Shown piece by piece: positions 28,090-36,677 of a stretch of DNA of 64,000 bases. A program made the translations under genes and the position numbers. The stretch covers positions 1-64,000 of the forward strand of contig NZ_RQJP01000005.1 in the NCBI RefSeq assembly GCF_003858645.1, in the 5' to 3' direction. The first letter of the stretch is position 1; each line of letters begins with the position of its first letter. Under the pieces are notes generated by a model, which was given only the letters and a program-made list of their open reading frames with translations, ran no database searches and had not been told where the DNA came from. The stretch is from Larkinella knui (GTDB lineage: Bacteria; Bacteroidota; Bacteroidia; Cytophagales; Spirosomataceae).

Positions 28090-31000
28090 ATGACTGGAAC
28101 TATACCTATCCCCGACGTGACCGCAGTTGATTTTGATCCTTTTGCCGGGCCGGAAATTGTGCGAATCGCACCGTCTACGGAGCCGCAGAAAGAAATCTGG
28201 ACAGCGTGTTTGTTAGGTGGCGACAACGCCACCCGGTCTTATAATCTATTAAATACAATCCTGTTTAAGGGGTATTTCGACCGGGCTGCCATGGAGCAGG
28301 CCATCCGGGCGCTCGTGGCCCGGCATGAATCCCTGCGATTGGTGTTTAGCGCCAATGGCGAGCACCTTTGTATCTATAAAGAACTACCGATACCGATAGC
28401 CTATCACGCTATTTCAGAAAAAACTACCGCTGAAAAAGAGGAGCTGATTGCCGATTATCTGAAGCAGGAAGCCCGGCACGTATTTGATTTATTGAACGGT
28501 CCGTTGTTTCGAGCGGCTTTATTCGAGCTGTCGGATCAGGAATACCGCCTGATTCTGACCACGCACCACAGCACCCGCGATGGCTGGTCGATGGGGGCTA
28601 TGTTGCTGGATCTGAGCGCACTGTACTCGGCTTACGTCCAGGGGGTTCCCGCCAATCTGCCCGAAGCGCCTTCGTATGCCCACTATGCCGAGGAGCAGTT
28701 TCAGTTTTCGACGAGTGACGAATACCAGAAAATCGAAGCGTTCTGGGTGGACCAATACCGGAATAATGTCCCGGTTTTTGATCTGCCAACGGATTTTCCG
28801 CGACCCGCCGTTCGGACGTTTGAAAGCAAACGCCTGGATTATCCGCTGGACAGCGACTTCGTTCTGGCGGTTAAAAAAATGGGTTTAAAAGCCGGTTGCA
28901 GCTTTGTAACGACCTTACTGGCGGCTTTTGACGTATTGCTCCACCGCTTATCCGGCCACGAAGACATTATCGTCGGCCTGCCAACCGCCGGGCAATCCGT
29001 AACGGGCAACAACCGGCTGGTTGGCCACTGCGTCAACCTCTTACCGGTTCGGAGTCATCTGGAAACGCAGCTGACGTTTACCGCTTTCTTAAAGGTTTGC
29101 CGGCAATCGGTTTTCGATGCGTATGATCATCAGCGACTCACGTTCAGCAATCTGGTGAGGAAGCTCAATATTCCCCGCGACCCTTCGCGGGTGCCGCTGG
29201 TTCCGGTTATTTTTAACATCGATATGGGAATGAACGATGGCGTTCACTTCCACGGGTTGACCCATGAATTGATTAGTCACCCCAAAGACTACGAAAACTT
29301 TGAATTATTTTTCAACGCCACGGGCTCCGAGAAAGCCCTGACGCTGGAATGGTCTTATAACACGCAGTTGTTTAAAGCGGAGACGATTGATCGTATGATG
29401 TCTGAGTTTACCAATCTGTTGAAAACGGTTGTCGCCCATCCATCTATACCAATAAGTGAAATCAAGTTTATGTCAGAAAACAGTCTGAATGAAAAATTGA
29501 CTCAATGGAATGACACCAAAACGGATTATCCTTACCATACACCTTTACATGAATTAATTGCCCAAACGGCCACGAAGTACCCGGGTAAAACGGCTTTACT
29601 GTTTAAAAAGCAGGCAACAAGTTACCAGATGATGAACGAAACCGCTAACCGGTTAGCGCATTATCTGATTCAGCAGGGAGTGACGGAAGGAGATTGTGTG
29701 GGGATTGCGTTGGATCGTTCGCCCGAAATGGTGATTACATTGCTGGCCGTCTTAAAGGCCGGAGCGGCTTATTTACCGCTTGATCCGGAATATCCGCAGG
29801 AACGGGTGACGTTTATGCTGACCGACTCATCGGCCAAAATGCTGATTACATCGGCCAAATACCAGGGAAAACTGAAAAGTCAGGCCCGCGAAATCCTGAT
29901 CGAAACAGCCCTGGCAGAATCGAAATCGAATGCCAGCCATGATCCCGACCGCCGGGTTTCGGGCGACCATCTGGCGTATATCCTCTATACATCCGGTTCG
30001 ACAGGCAAGCCCAAAGGCGTATTGATCGAGCATCATAACCTGGTCAACTTCCTGTGGAGCATGGAGCAGGCCCCCGGTATCACCAAAAATGATATTCTGC
30101 TGGCGGTCACCACCATTTCGTTCGACATTGCGGGCCTGGAATTGTATCTGCCGCTGATGACCGGCGCGACGGTTTTGCTGGCTGATCCGGCCGTCACCCG
30201 CGATGGCCGCTCGTTACTCGACCTGATTAAAGCCGAAAAAGTAAGCATTCTACAGGCCACGCCTTCGACCTGGCGGATGCTGCTCGATGCAGGCTGGGAC
30301 AAACCGCTGCCGCTGAAAGCCCTCTGCGGAGGTGAAGCACTTTCGACCGATCTGGCCGAAAAGCTGACGGCAAAATGCACGGAATTGTGGAATATGTATG
30401 GCCCGACGGAAACCACCATCTGGTCGACCGTGAAAAAGATTGGCCAGGGCGAACCCATCACCATTGGCCGGCCGATCAACAACACGCAGGTGTATATCCT
30501 GGATGAATTTCTTAAACCCGTACCGGAAGAAACGGTGGGCGAAATCTACATTGCCGGTGACGGCGTCGCCCGCGGCTACCTGAACCGACCGGAATTGACG
30601 GGCGAGCGGTTTTTGAAAAATCCGTTCGACCCATCGTCGGGAAGCGTCATGTACCGCACCGGTGATCTGGGCAAATTCTTGAAAACCGGCGAAATACAGT
30701 GTCTCGGACGCATCGACCAGCAGGTGAAAATCCGGGGGCACCGGATTGAGCTGGGAGAAATCGAGAACGTTATCAGCACCATCAGGGAAGTCAAGGAAAC
30801 GGCGGTTGTTGCGCATACCGCTCGCTCGGGCGATCAGGTGCTGGTGGCTTACGTGGTGCCCGAGTCGGTGGCCGCAAATGACAAAGCCCCGAGCTGGCAA
30901 GACCGGTGGGACCTGATTTACAACATGGGCGTCAGTCATGAAAGTGGCCTCAAACCATCGGAGCAAAACCTTGAAATTGCCATCGCCGAGCAATTGAGCG

Positions 31001-33333
31001 GTAAAAAAGATGTCAAGGCCGAGATTGATGACTGGGTGCAGCAGTCGGTGAACCGAATCCGGAACCTACACCCGAAACGCATCATGGAAGTGGGGTGCGG
31101 GGCAGGGCAGTTGCTGTTTGAACTGGCACCCGACGCGTCGCTGTATATCGGTACGGATTATTCGCCAACGGCCATCGAAAACCTGCGGGAGAAGTTAGCC
31201 GTAGATGCCGCCAAATGGAAAAATGTTAAAACCGCCGTTGGCACCGCCGATGATTTTAGTGCTGTTCCGGCCGCGTCGCTGGATCTGGTCCTGATTCATA
31301 GTGTGGCTCAGTATTTTCCCGACACCACGTATTTGCTGCGGGTAATCGAGCAGGCGGTTAAAACCGTTGCGCAGGGCGGCTGCATTTTTATCGGTGATAT
31401 GCAGGGGAAAAGTACGCTGCGGATGCACCACACGTTCGACCAGTTTCCGCGTTCGTCGGCAGAAAATACCGTTGCCGACTTCAAAAAGATTGTCGACCGG
31501 CGGGTTTTCATCGAAGATGAGTTGATGGCCGACCCGGCGTATTTCTATTTACTGCCGCAGCTTATCCCGGCGATTTCGGCGGTCGATATTCAGCTTCGTG
31601 AAGGGCAATTCCTGAACGAAACCACCAAACACCACTACGATATCTGGCTGTACGTCGGAAATCCGCCCGAAGTGGCCCCGGCTGATGCCGTGATCGACTG
31701 GACCCCGGATTATTCGGTGGAAGATCTCGAACGCAGTCTGTCGGCCAACCCGCAGGCGGTGGTGCAGCTCCGAAACGTCTTCAACAGCCGCACGGCCGAA
31801 GATCATACGCTGCTTCAGGTGATCGACGGGTTGAGTGATGCGGCCTTACTGCTGGAAGCGAAACCGAAACTGGCGACCATTCCGCCCAGCGTTGACCCCG
31901 CCGTTTTGTGGTCGACCGGCAAAAAACACCGCTTCACCACCCACGTCCGGTGGGCGGGCGACGGCTCCGACAATTTGCTGGATGTCGTTTTCATTCCCTC
32001 TGAACGCACGAATCAAATTCCGGCCCTGCCTGCGTCGATTACGCTGGAAGGTGCTTCGCTGAATGAGTTTGCCCGCAACCCGTTCAAGCACAACCTGATT
32101 GTTCCGCAGGATCAGGTGGATGCATGGAAGCAACAGATTCGGCGGAACCTGCCCGACTACATGGTTCCGAACAACTTTGTGGTGCTGGCCAAGCTGCCTC
32201 TGACGCCCAACGGCAAAATCGATAAGAAGGCGTTACCCGACCCGATGCTGGACGCCATCGAGAACCGTACCGGTTTTATGGCTCCGCGGACGGACATCGA
32301 AAAGCTGGTTGCCGATATCTGGATGGAATGTTTACGGCTCGAAAAAATAAGCGTGTTCGACAATTTCTTCGAGCTGGGCGGCCACTCGCTCATCGCGGTT
32401 CAGGTGATGACGCGGCTGGAGAAAAAAACCGGGAAGCGTCTGCCGCTATCCATGTTGTTTGAATACCCGACGGTGGAAAAACTGGCGTCGATTCTACACA
32501 TGAATGGCCGGTCGGTTACCTGGGATTCACTGGTTCCCATCAAACCACAGGGAACCAAAATTCCGCTTTATATCGTCCACGGCGCTGGTTTGCATGTGTT
32601 GTTATTCAATACGCTGGCCATCAATATGGACGCCGACCAACCGGTTTATGGACTTCAGGCGAAAGGAATTAACAGCGATGATCAACCGCTGGATAGCATT
32701 GAAGCCATTGCGGCTTATTACATCGATGCGATCATGGCTAAAAATCCGGACGGACCTTATGCGTTGGCGGGTTACTCCTTTGGCGGAATCATTGCCTTCG
32801 AAATGAGCAAGCAGTTAAAAGAAAGAGGCAAAGAAGTAAAACTGCTGGCTATGTTTGACTCCTACGCCGATCAGTCCAATTTTTATGATCCCTGGATAAA
32901 CCGACTCTGGAATGATTCGACGGCCTTACTGAAGGAACGACTCTATATTCTTACCTTATTAAGACGCTATCCGCGCGAAACGATCAGTACAAAAATCGAT
33001 TCGGTCAAGCGCAAAGCGAATCAACTGTATCGCCGGATTCGGTACAATGAAGATTACATGAAAGTGTTTCATGGTAATTATTATAAAGTCAATGAAACGA
33101 ATATAATTGCGGCCCGTAATTACCGTTTAGTGCCCCAGGAAATTAAGATAACGCTGTTTCGGGCCGAAAAACAACTTGCCTACAAAGAAGATTTTGAATT
33201 TCTCGGCTGGAAACCGTTCGCGTTGAAAGGCGTTGAAGTGCACCAGGTTCCGGGCGATCACGTCAACTTATTTACTCCGCCAAACGATAAAGCATTTGCC
33301 CGGATGCTGCAAAAAGTGCTGGATAACTGCTAA
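28090..33333 (+). CDS. NRPS: C-A(methyltransferase)-PCP-TE termination protein
   Basis: A 1747-residue protein. The C domain (about 20-450) has an intact HHSTRDG active site (His159-Gly165). The A domain starts near 480 with YTSGSTGKPKG (about 634) and YGPTETTIW. After RGHRIELGEIE it is interrupted by a SAM methyltransferase (about 930-1250, motif MEVGCGAGQ near 1000). It then resumes with LTPNGKIDKKALP (about 1372). The PCP has Ser1433 in GGHSLI. The thioesterase has Ser1563 in GYSFGG and His1724 in GDHVN. Residues at the Stachelhaus positions read D-I-L-Q-L-G-M-I-W-K, very close to the glycine code, so the unit is probably N-methylglycine. The gene begins eight bases after the hybrid synthase and completes its module. 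The thioesterase implies hydrolysis or cyclisation of the product. Confidence 0.93.
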   Translation: MTGTIPIPDVTAVDFDPFAGPEIVRIAPSTEPQKEIWTACLLGGDNATRSYNLLNTILFKGYFDRAAMEQAIRALVARHESLRLVFSANGEHLCIYKELPIPIAYHAISEKTTAEKEELIADYLKQEARHVFDLLNGPLFRAALFELSDQEYRLILTTHHSTRDGWSMGAMLLDLSALYSAYVQGVPANLPEAPSYAHYAEEQFQFSTSDEYQKIEAFWVDQYRNNVPVFDLPTDFPRPAVRTFESKRLDYPLDSDFVLAVKKMGLKAGCSFVTTLLAAFDVLLHRLSGHEDIIVGLPTAGQSVTGNNRLVGHCVNLLPVRSHLETQLTFTAFLKVCRQSVFDAYDHQRLTFSNLVRKLNIPRDPSRVPLVPVIFNIDMGMNDGVHFHGLTHELISHPKDYENFELFFNATGSEKALTLEWSYNTQLFKAETIDRMMSEFTNLLKTVVAHPSIPISEIKFMSENSLNEKLTQWNDTKTDYPYHTPLHELIAQTATKYPGKTALLFKKQATSYQMMNETANRLAHYLIQQGVTEGDCVGIALDRSPEMVITLLAVLKAGAAYLPLDPEYPQERVTFMLTDSSAKMLITSAKYQGKLKSQAREILIETALAESKSNASHDPDRRVSGDHLAYILYTSGSTGKPKGVLIEHHNLVNFLWSMEQAPGITKNDILLAVTTISFDIAGLELYLPLMTGATVLLADPAVTRDGRSLLDLIKAEKVSILQATPSTWRMLLDAGWDKPLPLKALCGGEALSTDLAEKLTAKCTELWNMYGPTETTIWSTVKKIGQGEPITIGRPINNTQVYILDEFLKPVPEETVGEIYIAGDGVARGYLNRPELTGERFLKNPFDPSSGSVMYRTGDLGKFLKTGEIQCLGRIDQQVKIRGHRIELGEIENVISTIREVKETAVVAHTARSGDQVLVAYVVPESVAANDKAPSWQDRWDLIYNMGVSHESGLKPSEQNLEIAIAEQLSGKKDVKAEIDDWVQQSVNRIRNLHPKRIMEVGCGAGQLLFELAPDASLYIGTDYSPTAIENLREKLAVDAAKWKNVKTAVGTADDFSAVPAASLDLVLIHSVAQYFPDTTYLLRVIEQAVKTVAQGGCIFIGDMQGKSTLRMHHTFDQFPRSSAENTVADFKKIVDRRVFIEDELMADPAYFYLLPQLIPAISAVDIQLREGQFLNETTKHHYDIWLYVGNPPEVAPADAVIDWTPDYSVEDLERSLSANPQAVVQLRNVFNSRTAEDHTLLQVIDGLSDAALLLEAKPKLATIPPSVDPAVLWSTGKKHRFTTHVRWAGDGSDNLLDVVFIPSERTNQIPALPASITLEGASLNEFARNPFKHNLIVPQDQVDAWKQQIRRNLPDYMVPNNFVVLAKLPLTPNGKIDKKALPDPMLDAIENRTGFMAPRTDIEKLVADIWMECLRLEKISVFDNFFELGGHSLIAVQVMTRLEKKTGKRLPLSMLFEYPTVEKLASILHMNGRSVTWDSLVPIKPQGTKIPLYIVHGAGLHVLLFNTLAINMDADQPVYGLQAKGINSDDQPLDSIEAIAAYYIDAIMAKNPDGPYALAGYSFGGIIAFEMSKQLKERGKEVKLLAMFDSYADQSNFYDPWINRLWNDSTALLKERLYILTLLRRYPRETISTKIDSVKRKANQLYRRIRYNEDYMKVFHGNYYKVNETNIIAARNYRLVPQEIKITLFRAEKQLAYKEDFEFLGWKPFALKGVEVHQVPGDHVNLFTPPNDKAFARMLQKVLDNC

Positions 33334-33464
33334 TCCTGTTTTCAATGTATTGATCTACGGTTCGACGAATGGACCGGCGTATGCATTGGTACGCTGGTGC
33401 TTTTCGTACGCTTGCATTTCTGATTCAGAATACGATTACCGGTAACCCTAACGCGTTTGCGATC

Positions 33465-34340
33465 ATGCAGCAGGTAGAAAAAGAAGAGCTATTAGAGATC
33501 AAAAAAATAGATTCGATCAGCTACGAAGACTTTATTAATCAGTATGTTAAACCCGGTATTCCGGTGGTTTTTAAAAATGCTTCCGCGAGCTGGAAATCGA
33601 AACATACCTTCGATCCGGATTTTTTCAGGAACCATTTTGGGCACTATACAACCACGCACAAGGACAAAGTTTATACAATGAGCGAGGTGCTGGAGATTAC
33701 CGAAAAAAGCACGCCCGAAAAGCCCGCACCGTATCCGATGGCTTTCGAATTGCGGTCGCAATTACCGGAGTTTCTGGCCATGTTGAATCCCCTCCACATG
33801 AACTACGCCTTTCCGAACTGGTTCAACAGCAGGCTGATACCAAAAAGCCGGTTTGGCAATGACCGGCAGTTGTACATTGGCGGTGTAGGAAATCAGTACG
33901 TGTTGCACAAAGATTTATTTCATACCGATGCCTGGGTCACGCAGCTGTATGGAGAGAAGCAGTTTATTGCCTATCCCCGTGATCAGGAAGAGTTACTTTA
34001 CCCGGAAAACAAGGGAACCCGCTCGCCCATTAATTTTTTAAAACCGGATTATGAAAAGTATCCCAAATACCGGGATGCTACCCCATTGAGCGTCGTATTG
34101 CAGCCCGGCGAAACCATTTATATTCCCAACGGAATCTGGCATACGACAGTTGCATACTGCCATAACATATCCATTGTCGTTGAACAACTTAGCGGGAATA
34201 ATTTTAACGCCTGGAAGAATGATATTTTCGAATACGGAAAGAAGCGAGGTTTACTAAAAAGTATTTTACAATATGGCTATGCAGAAGCCATTGGACTACT
34301 TTTTAAACTCAGAGAACTGACCGGATATAAATTTAAATAA
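33465..34340 (+). CDS. Cupin-like/JmjC-type Fe(II) oxygenase, copy 1
   Basis: 291 residues from the ATG at 33465. The frame reaches back 32 codons, but the paralogue next door begins at the equivalent Met, which supports this start. The Cupin_8/JmjC barrel contains the iron triad as HKD (His148, Asp150) and IPNGIWHTT (His226). By family knowledge such proteins are Fe(II)/2-oxoglutarate hydroxylases of amino acids, peptides or proteins. Located 131 bases after the thioesterase-bearing NRPS, it may hydroxylate the peptide or an amino-acid precursor. The 2-oxoglutarate dependence is inferred. It has a close tandem copy at 34404. Confidence 0.8.
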   Translation: MQQVEKEELLEIKKIDSISYEDFINQYVKPGIPVVFKNASASWKSKHTFDPDFFRNHFGHYTTTHKDKVYTMSEVLEITEKSTPEKPAPYPMAFELRSQLPEFLAMLNPLHMNYAFPNWFNSRLIPKSRFGNDRQLYIGGVGNQYVLHKDLFHTDAWVTQLYGEKQFIAYPRDQEELLYPENKGTRSPINFLKPDYEKYPKYRDATPLSVVLQPGETIYIPNGIWHTTVAYCHNISIVVEQLSGNNFNAWKNDIFEYGKKRGLLKSILQYGYAEAIGLLFKLRELTGYKFK

Positions 34341-34403
34341 TGGTTACTACTAACAGCGTATATATAAAACCCTTATCTATTCAAACGTATAAAATGATCG
34401 GCA

Positions 34404-35249
34404 ATGGAGCAGATACAAAAATTAGACTCGATCAGTTACGGGCAGTTTATTGAAAACTACCTTAAACCCGGTATTCCGGTGGTTTTTAAAAATGCTTCCG
34501 CAAGCTGGAAATCCAACCGCCAGTTTGATCCCGATTTTTTTAGAAGCCACTTCGGGAATCATAAAACCGTCTATAAAGGGAAGGAATACTCGATGAACGA
34601 GATTCTGGATATTACCGAGAAAAGTACATTAGAAAACCCGGCTCCCTATCCGATTCTGTTTGAAATACCGCTGCAATTACCGGAGCTGCTTCCAATGGTG
34701 GATCCTATCGATATGGGGTACGCGTTTCCGAACTGGTTCCGGAATAAAGTTATGCCATATGGCAAGTTTGGAAACAGCATTCACCTGTTTATTGGTGGTC
34801 CGGGAAATCAATATTCGCTGCACAAAGACATGTATCACACGAATGCGTGGATTACGCAGCTGTATGGCGAAAAGAAATTCGTCGTGTTTCCGAGAGATCA
34901 GGAAGAACTGCTGTATCCGGAAAACGCCAGTTTTATTTCGCCGATCAATATCATGAAACCGGATTATGAAAAATATCCGAAATACAAAGATGCTACGCCG
35001 TTGAGCATCATTCTGAAACCGGGTGAAACCATTTTTATTCCGAACGGAATCTGGCACACAACGGTGGCTGCCAGCCATAATATCTCCCTGATTTTCGATC
35101 AGTTGAACGGCTATAATTTTAAGGCCTGGAAAAAAGATATGTACGATTATAGCAGGAAGAAAAGCAAACTCGTCGCCATTGCAAAATACAGTCTGGCGCA
35201 GACGCTGGGATCGATCTGCAAACTAAGCGAGATGACGAAATCGTATTGA
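34404..35249 (+). CDS. Cupin-like/JmjC-type Fe(II) oxygenase, copy 2
   Basis: A 281-residue paralogue of the preceding gene with the same layout. It has HKD at His140-Asp142 and the distal His218 in IPNGIWHTT, so both copies keep the metal triad. Conserved blocks include LKPGIPVVFKNASASWKS, TQLYGEK, FPRDQEELLYPEN and KPDYEKYPKY. Divergence is greater around residues 85-130 and at the C-terminus. It is the last gene of the cluster, 63 bases after copy 1, and ends about 40 bases before a strong terminator. The two copies may act on different positions of the product. It could also hydroxylate the loaded amino acid before assembly. Confidence 0.8.
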   Translation: MEQIQKLDSISYGQFIENYLKPGIPVVFKNASASWKSNRQFDPDFFRSHFGNHKTVYKGKEYSMNEILDITEKSTLENPAPYPILFEIPLQLPELLPMVDPIDMGYAFPNWFRNKVMPYGKFGNSIHLFIGGPGNQYSLHKDMYHTNAWITQLYGEKKFVVFPRDQEELLYPENASFISPINIMKPDYEKYPKYKDATPLSIILKPGETIFIPNGIWHTTVAASHNISLIFDQLNGYNFKAWKKDMYDYSRKKSKLVAIAKYSLAQTLGSICKLSEMTKSY

Positions 35250-35288
35250 TGAATGCGCAGAGCGGTTTTTAAGCCGTCAGACTGACAG

Positions 35289-35327
35289 AAAACTCCCGGT
35301 AAGGTCCGCCTTCCGGGAGTTTTTTTA
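35289..35327 (+). terminator. Rho-independent terminator of the NRPS-PKS cluster
   Basis: The stem aaactcccgg (35290-35299) pairs perfectly with ccgggagttt (35313-35322) around a 13-base loop and is followed by a run of T. It lies 40 bases after the second oxygenase stop and before the convergent gene at 35350. Confidence 0.85.
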
Positions 35328-35349
35328 TGAATCGAATGTCGCAAAATGG

Positions 35350-35853
35350 TCAGGATGCCGCACTTTTCCCGAAGGAAGCCAGCCAGAAGATCAGGCTAAA
35401 AAAAGCCGTTAGACTTCCGATGACAATCAGGCTCCATTTCAATACCGGCAGAAAATTCCACTTGGTCAGAAAGAAAATAGCGGCTACGAAAGCTCCTCCA
35501 AACAGGAATACATACCCCACGCCAATGTACAGAATGAAAGCCGTACCGACGCCGGAATTGCGGCTGTCGCGGTAATCGACGCCACCACAAATGAGGCTCG
35601 ACAGGAGAATTGTGCTGAAAAAACCGACGAAGATGATCCGGAATAACCACCACCACGGGCTCCCCGGTGCCCAGAACAGTGGCACAAATGAGAGCAAAAC
35701 CGCGGTAATGAGTAGAAACCAGCCACTATTCAGCAATTGATCGTTGCCAGCTTCGGTTACGGGTTCGTTGCGGGCGATCAGCATTCCGGCGATTGCGAGC
35801 ATCAGAACCCAGGCCAGTTCGGGGCCCAGCAGATAAGCGGCTGTGCGGTTCAT
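35350..35853 (-). CDS. Hypothetical five-helix membrane protein
   Basis: A 167-residue protein with about five hydrophobic helices (for example LAWVLMLAIAGMLIA, WFLLITAVLLSFVPLFW, LFRIIFVGFFSTILLSSLI, FILYIGVGYVFLFGGAF and LIVIGSLTAFFSLIFWLA). I recognise no family. It is encoded three bases after the secreted DUF4468-like protein on the same strand, so the two are probably co-transcribed and may work together in the envelope. No function can be assigned. Confidence 0.7.
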   Translation of the reverse strand: MNRTAAYLLGPELAWVLMLAIAGMLIARNEPVTEAGNDQLLNSGWFLLITAVLLSFVPLFWAPGSPWWWLFRIIFVGFFSTILLSSLICGGVDYRDSRNSGVGTAFILYIGVGYVFLFGGAFVAAIFFLTKWNFLPVLKWSLIVIGSLTAFFSLIFWLASFGKSAAS

Positions 35854-35856
35854 GAA

Positions 35857-36402
35857 TTAAAACGCTTTGTAATTCTTCACCTCATCCTGAATCGACGCCA
35901 GCACGCCTTTGAATTGCTTGTCGAGTTCCGTGTATATCGCCCGCAAGTCCTTGTCGTTCTTTTGGCAATAGACTTCCACCGGAACCGATTTGCCGTCCGC
36001 TTCGAGTTCAACGTGCGTAATCGTTGCCCGGTATTTGCGGTTGGCACATTCGATGACGAACGTATACCGAAACGTGAAAACCCCGCCAGCCGACGTTTCT
36101 GAACGCGGCAAGGTGACGACCTGAACGGCTTTACCCACCAGATCACCGGTTTCTTTATCGCTCAGATTGAAGGATTCGCTGGCCGACCGAAACGACTGAG
36201 CGGCCCACAACCGGGCGCGCCGGAACAATTCGATTTGCGACACACTGCCGCAATCCACCACCTCGGCATAGGCGACTTTCTGGTTGATTACGGGTAAAAT
36301 TCCGTGGATTTTCCCGTCGGTAACCACCGGCGGGCAATCGGCGTTGGCATTTTCGGCGATGATCATACCGGCAATCAGCAAGGTATAGAAGACAAATTTC
36401 AT
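35857..36402 (-). CDS. Secreted DUF4468-like protein
   Basis: 181 residues with an N-terminal signal peptide (KFVFYTLLIAGMIIAENANA, cleavage about residue 22). The mature part resembles the Bacteroidota DUF4468 family with a TBP-like fold. It has a region ELFRRARLWAAQSF, a beta stretch GGVFTFRYTFVIECANRKYR, and THVELE. Function of the family is unknown; most members are periplasmic or outer-membrane lipoproteins. This one has a Cys after the signal (ADCPP) but no proper lipobox. It heads a two-gene unit with the membrane protein at 35350. Confidence 0.65.
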   Translation of the reverse strand: MKFVFYTLLIAGMIIAENANADCPPVVTDGKIHGILPVINQKVAYAEVVDCGSVSQIELFRRARLWAAQSFRSASESFNLSDKETGDLVGKAVQVVTLPRSETSAGGVFTFRYTFVIECANRKYRATITHVELEADGKSVPVEVYCQKNDKDLRAIYTELDKQFKGVLASIQDEVKNYKAF

Positions 36403-36627
36403 GGGTGTGTATTTGTTATTTTTGATTAAAAGTACGGTCGGCAGTACCGCCCTGTCCAGCCGGAAGCGACACCAGGCGGAATTGAATGAATAATCAGGGC
36501 CGAAAAGCGAATAGCTGGCGCAGCGGGCAGGACCGTTATTCGAAATGCTGACTGATAAATTGTGCTACTTATGCCTGAAATATTTCAAAAAATCTTTCTG
36601 TATTTTTTACAAAATGAATACTTTCCC

Positions 36628-36635
36628 TATTTTTG
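36628..36635 (+). promoter_or_regulatory. Candidate -7 box TATTTTTG for the esterase gene
   Basis: TATTTTTG fits the Bacteroidota TAnnTTTG -7 consensus and lies 43 bases before the ATG at 36678. No TTG is found about 19 bases upstream, only a T-rich run, so confidence is limited. The surrounding divergent spacer (36403-36677) is locally AT-rich. Confidence 0.35.
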
Positions 36636-36677
36636 AAGAAAGACGCCAGTGGCGCCCAACCTTTATCCGAAACTGCT

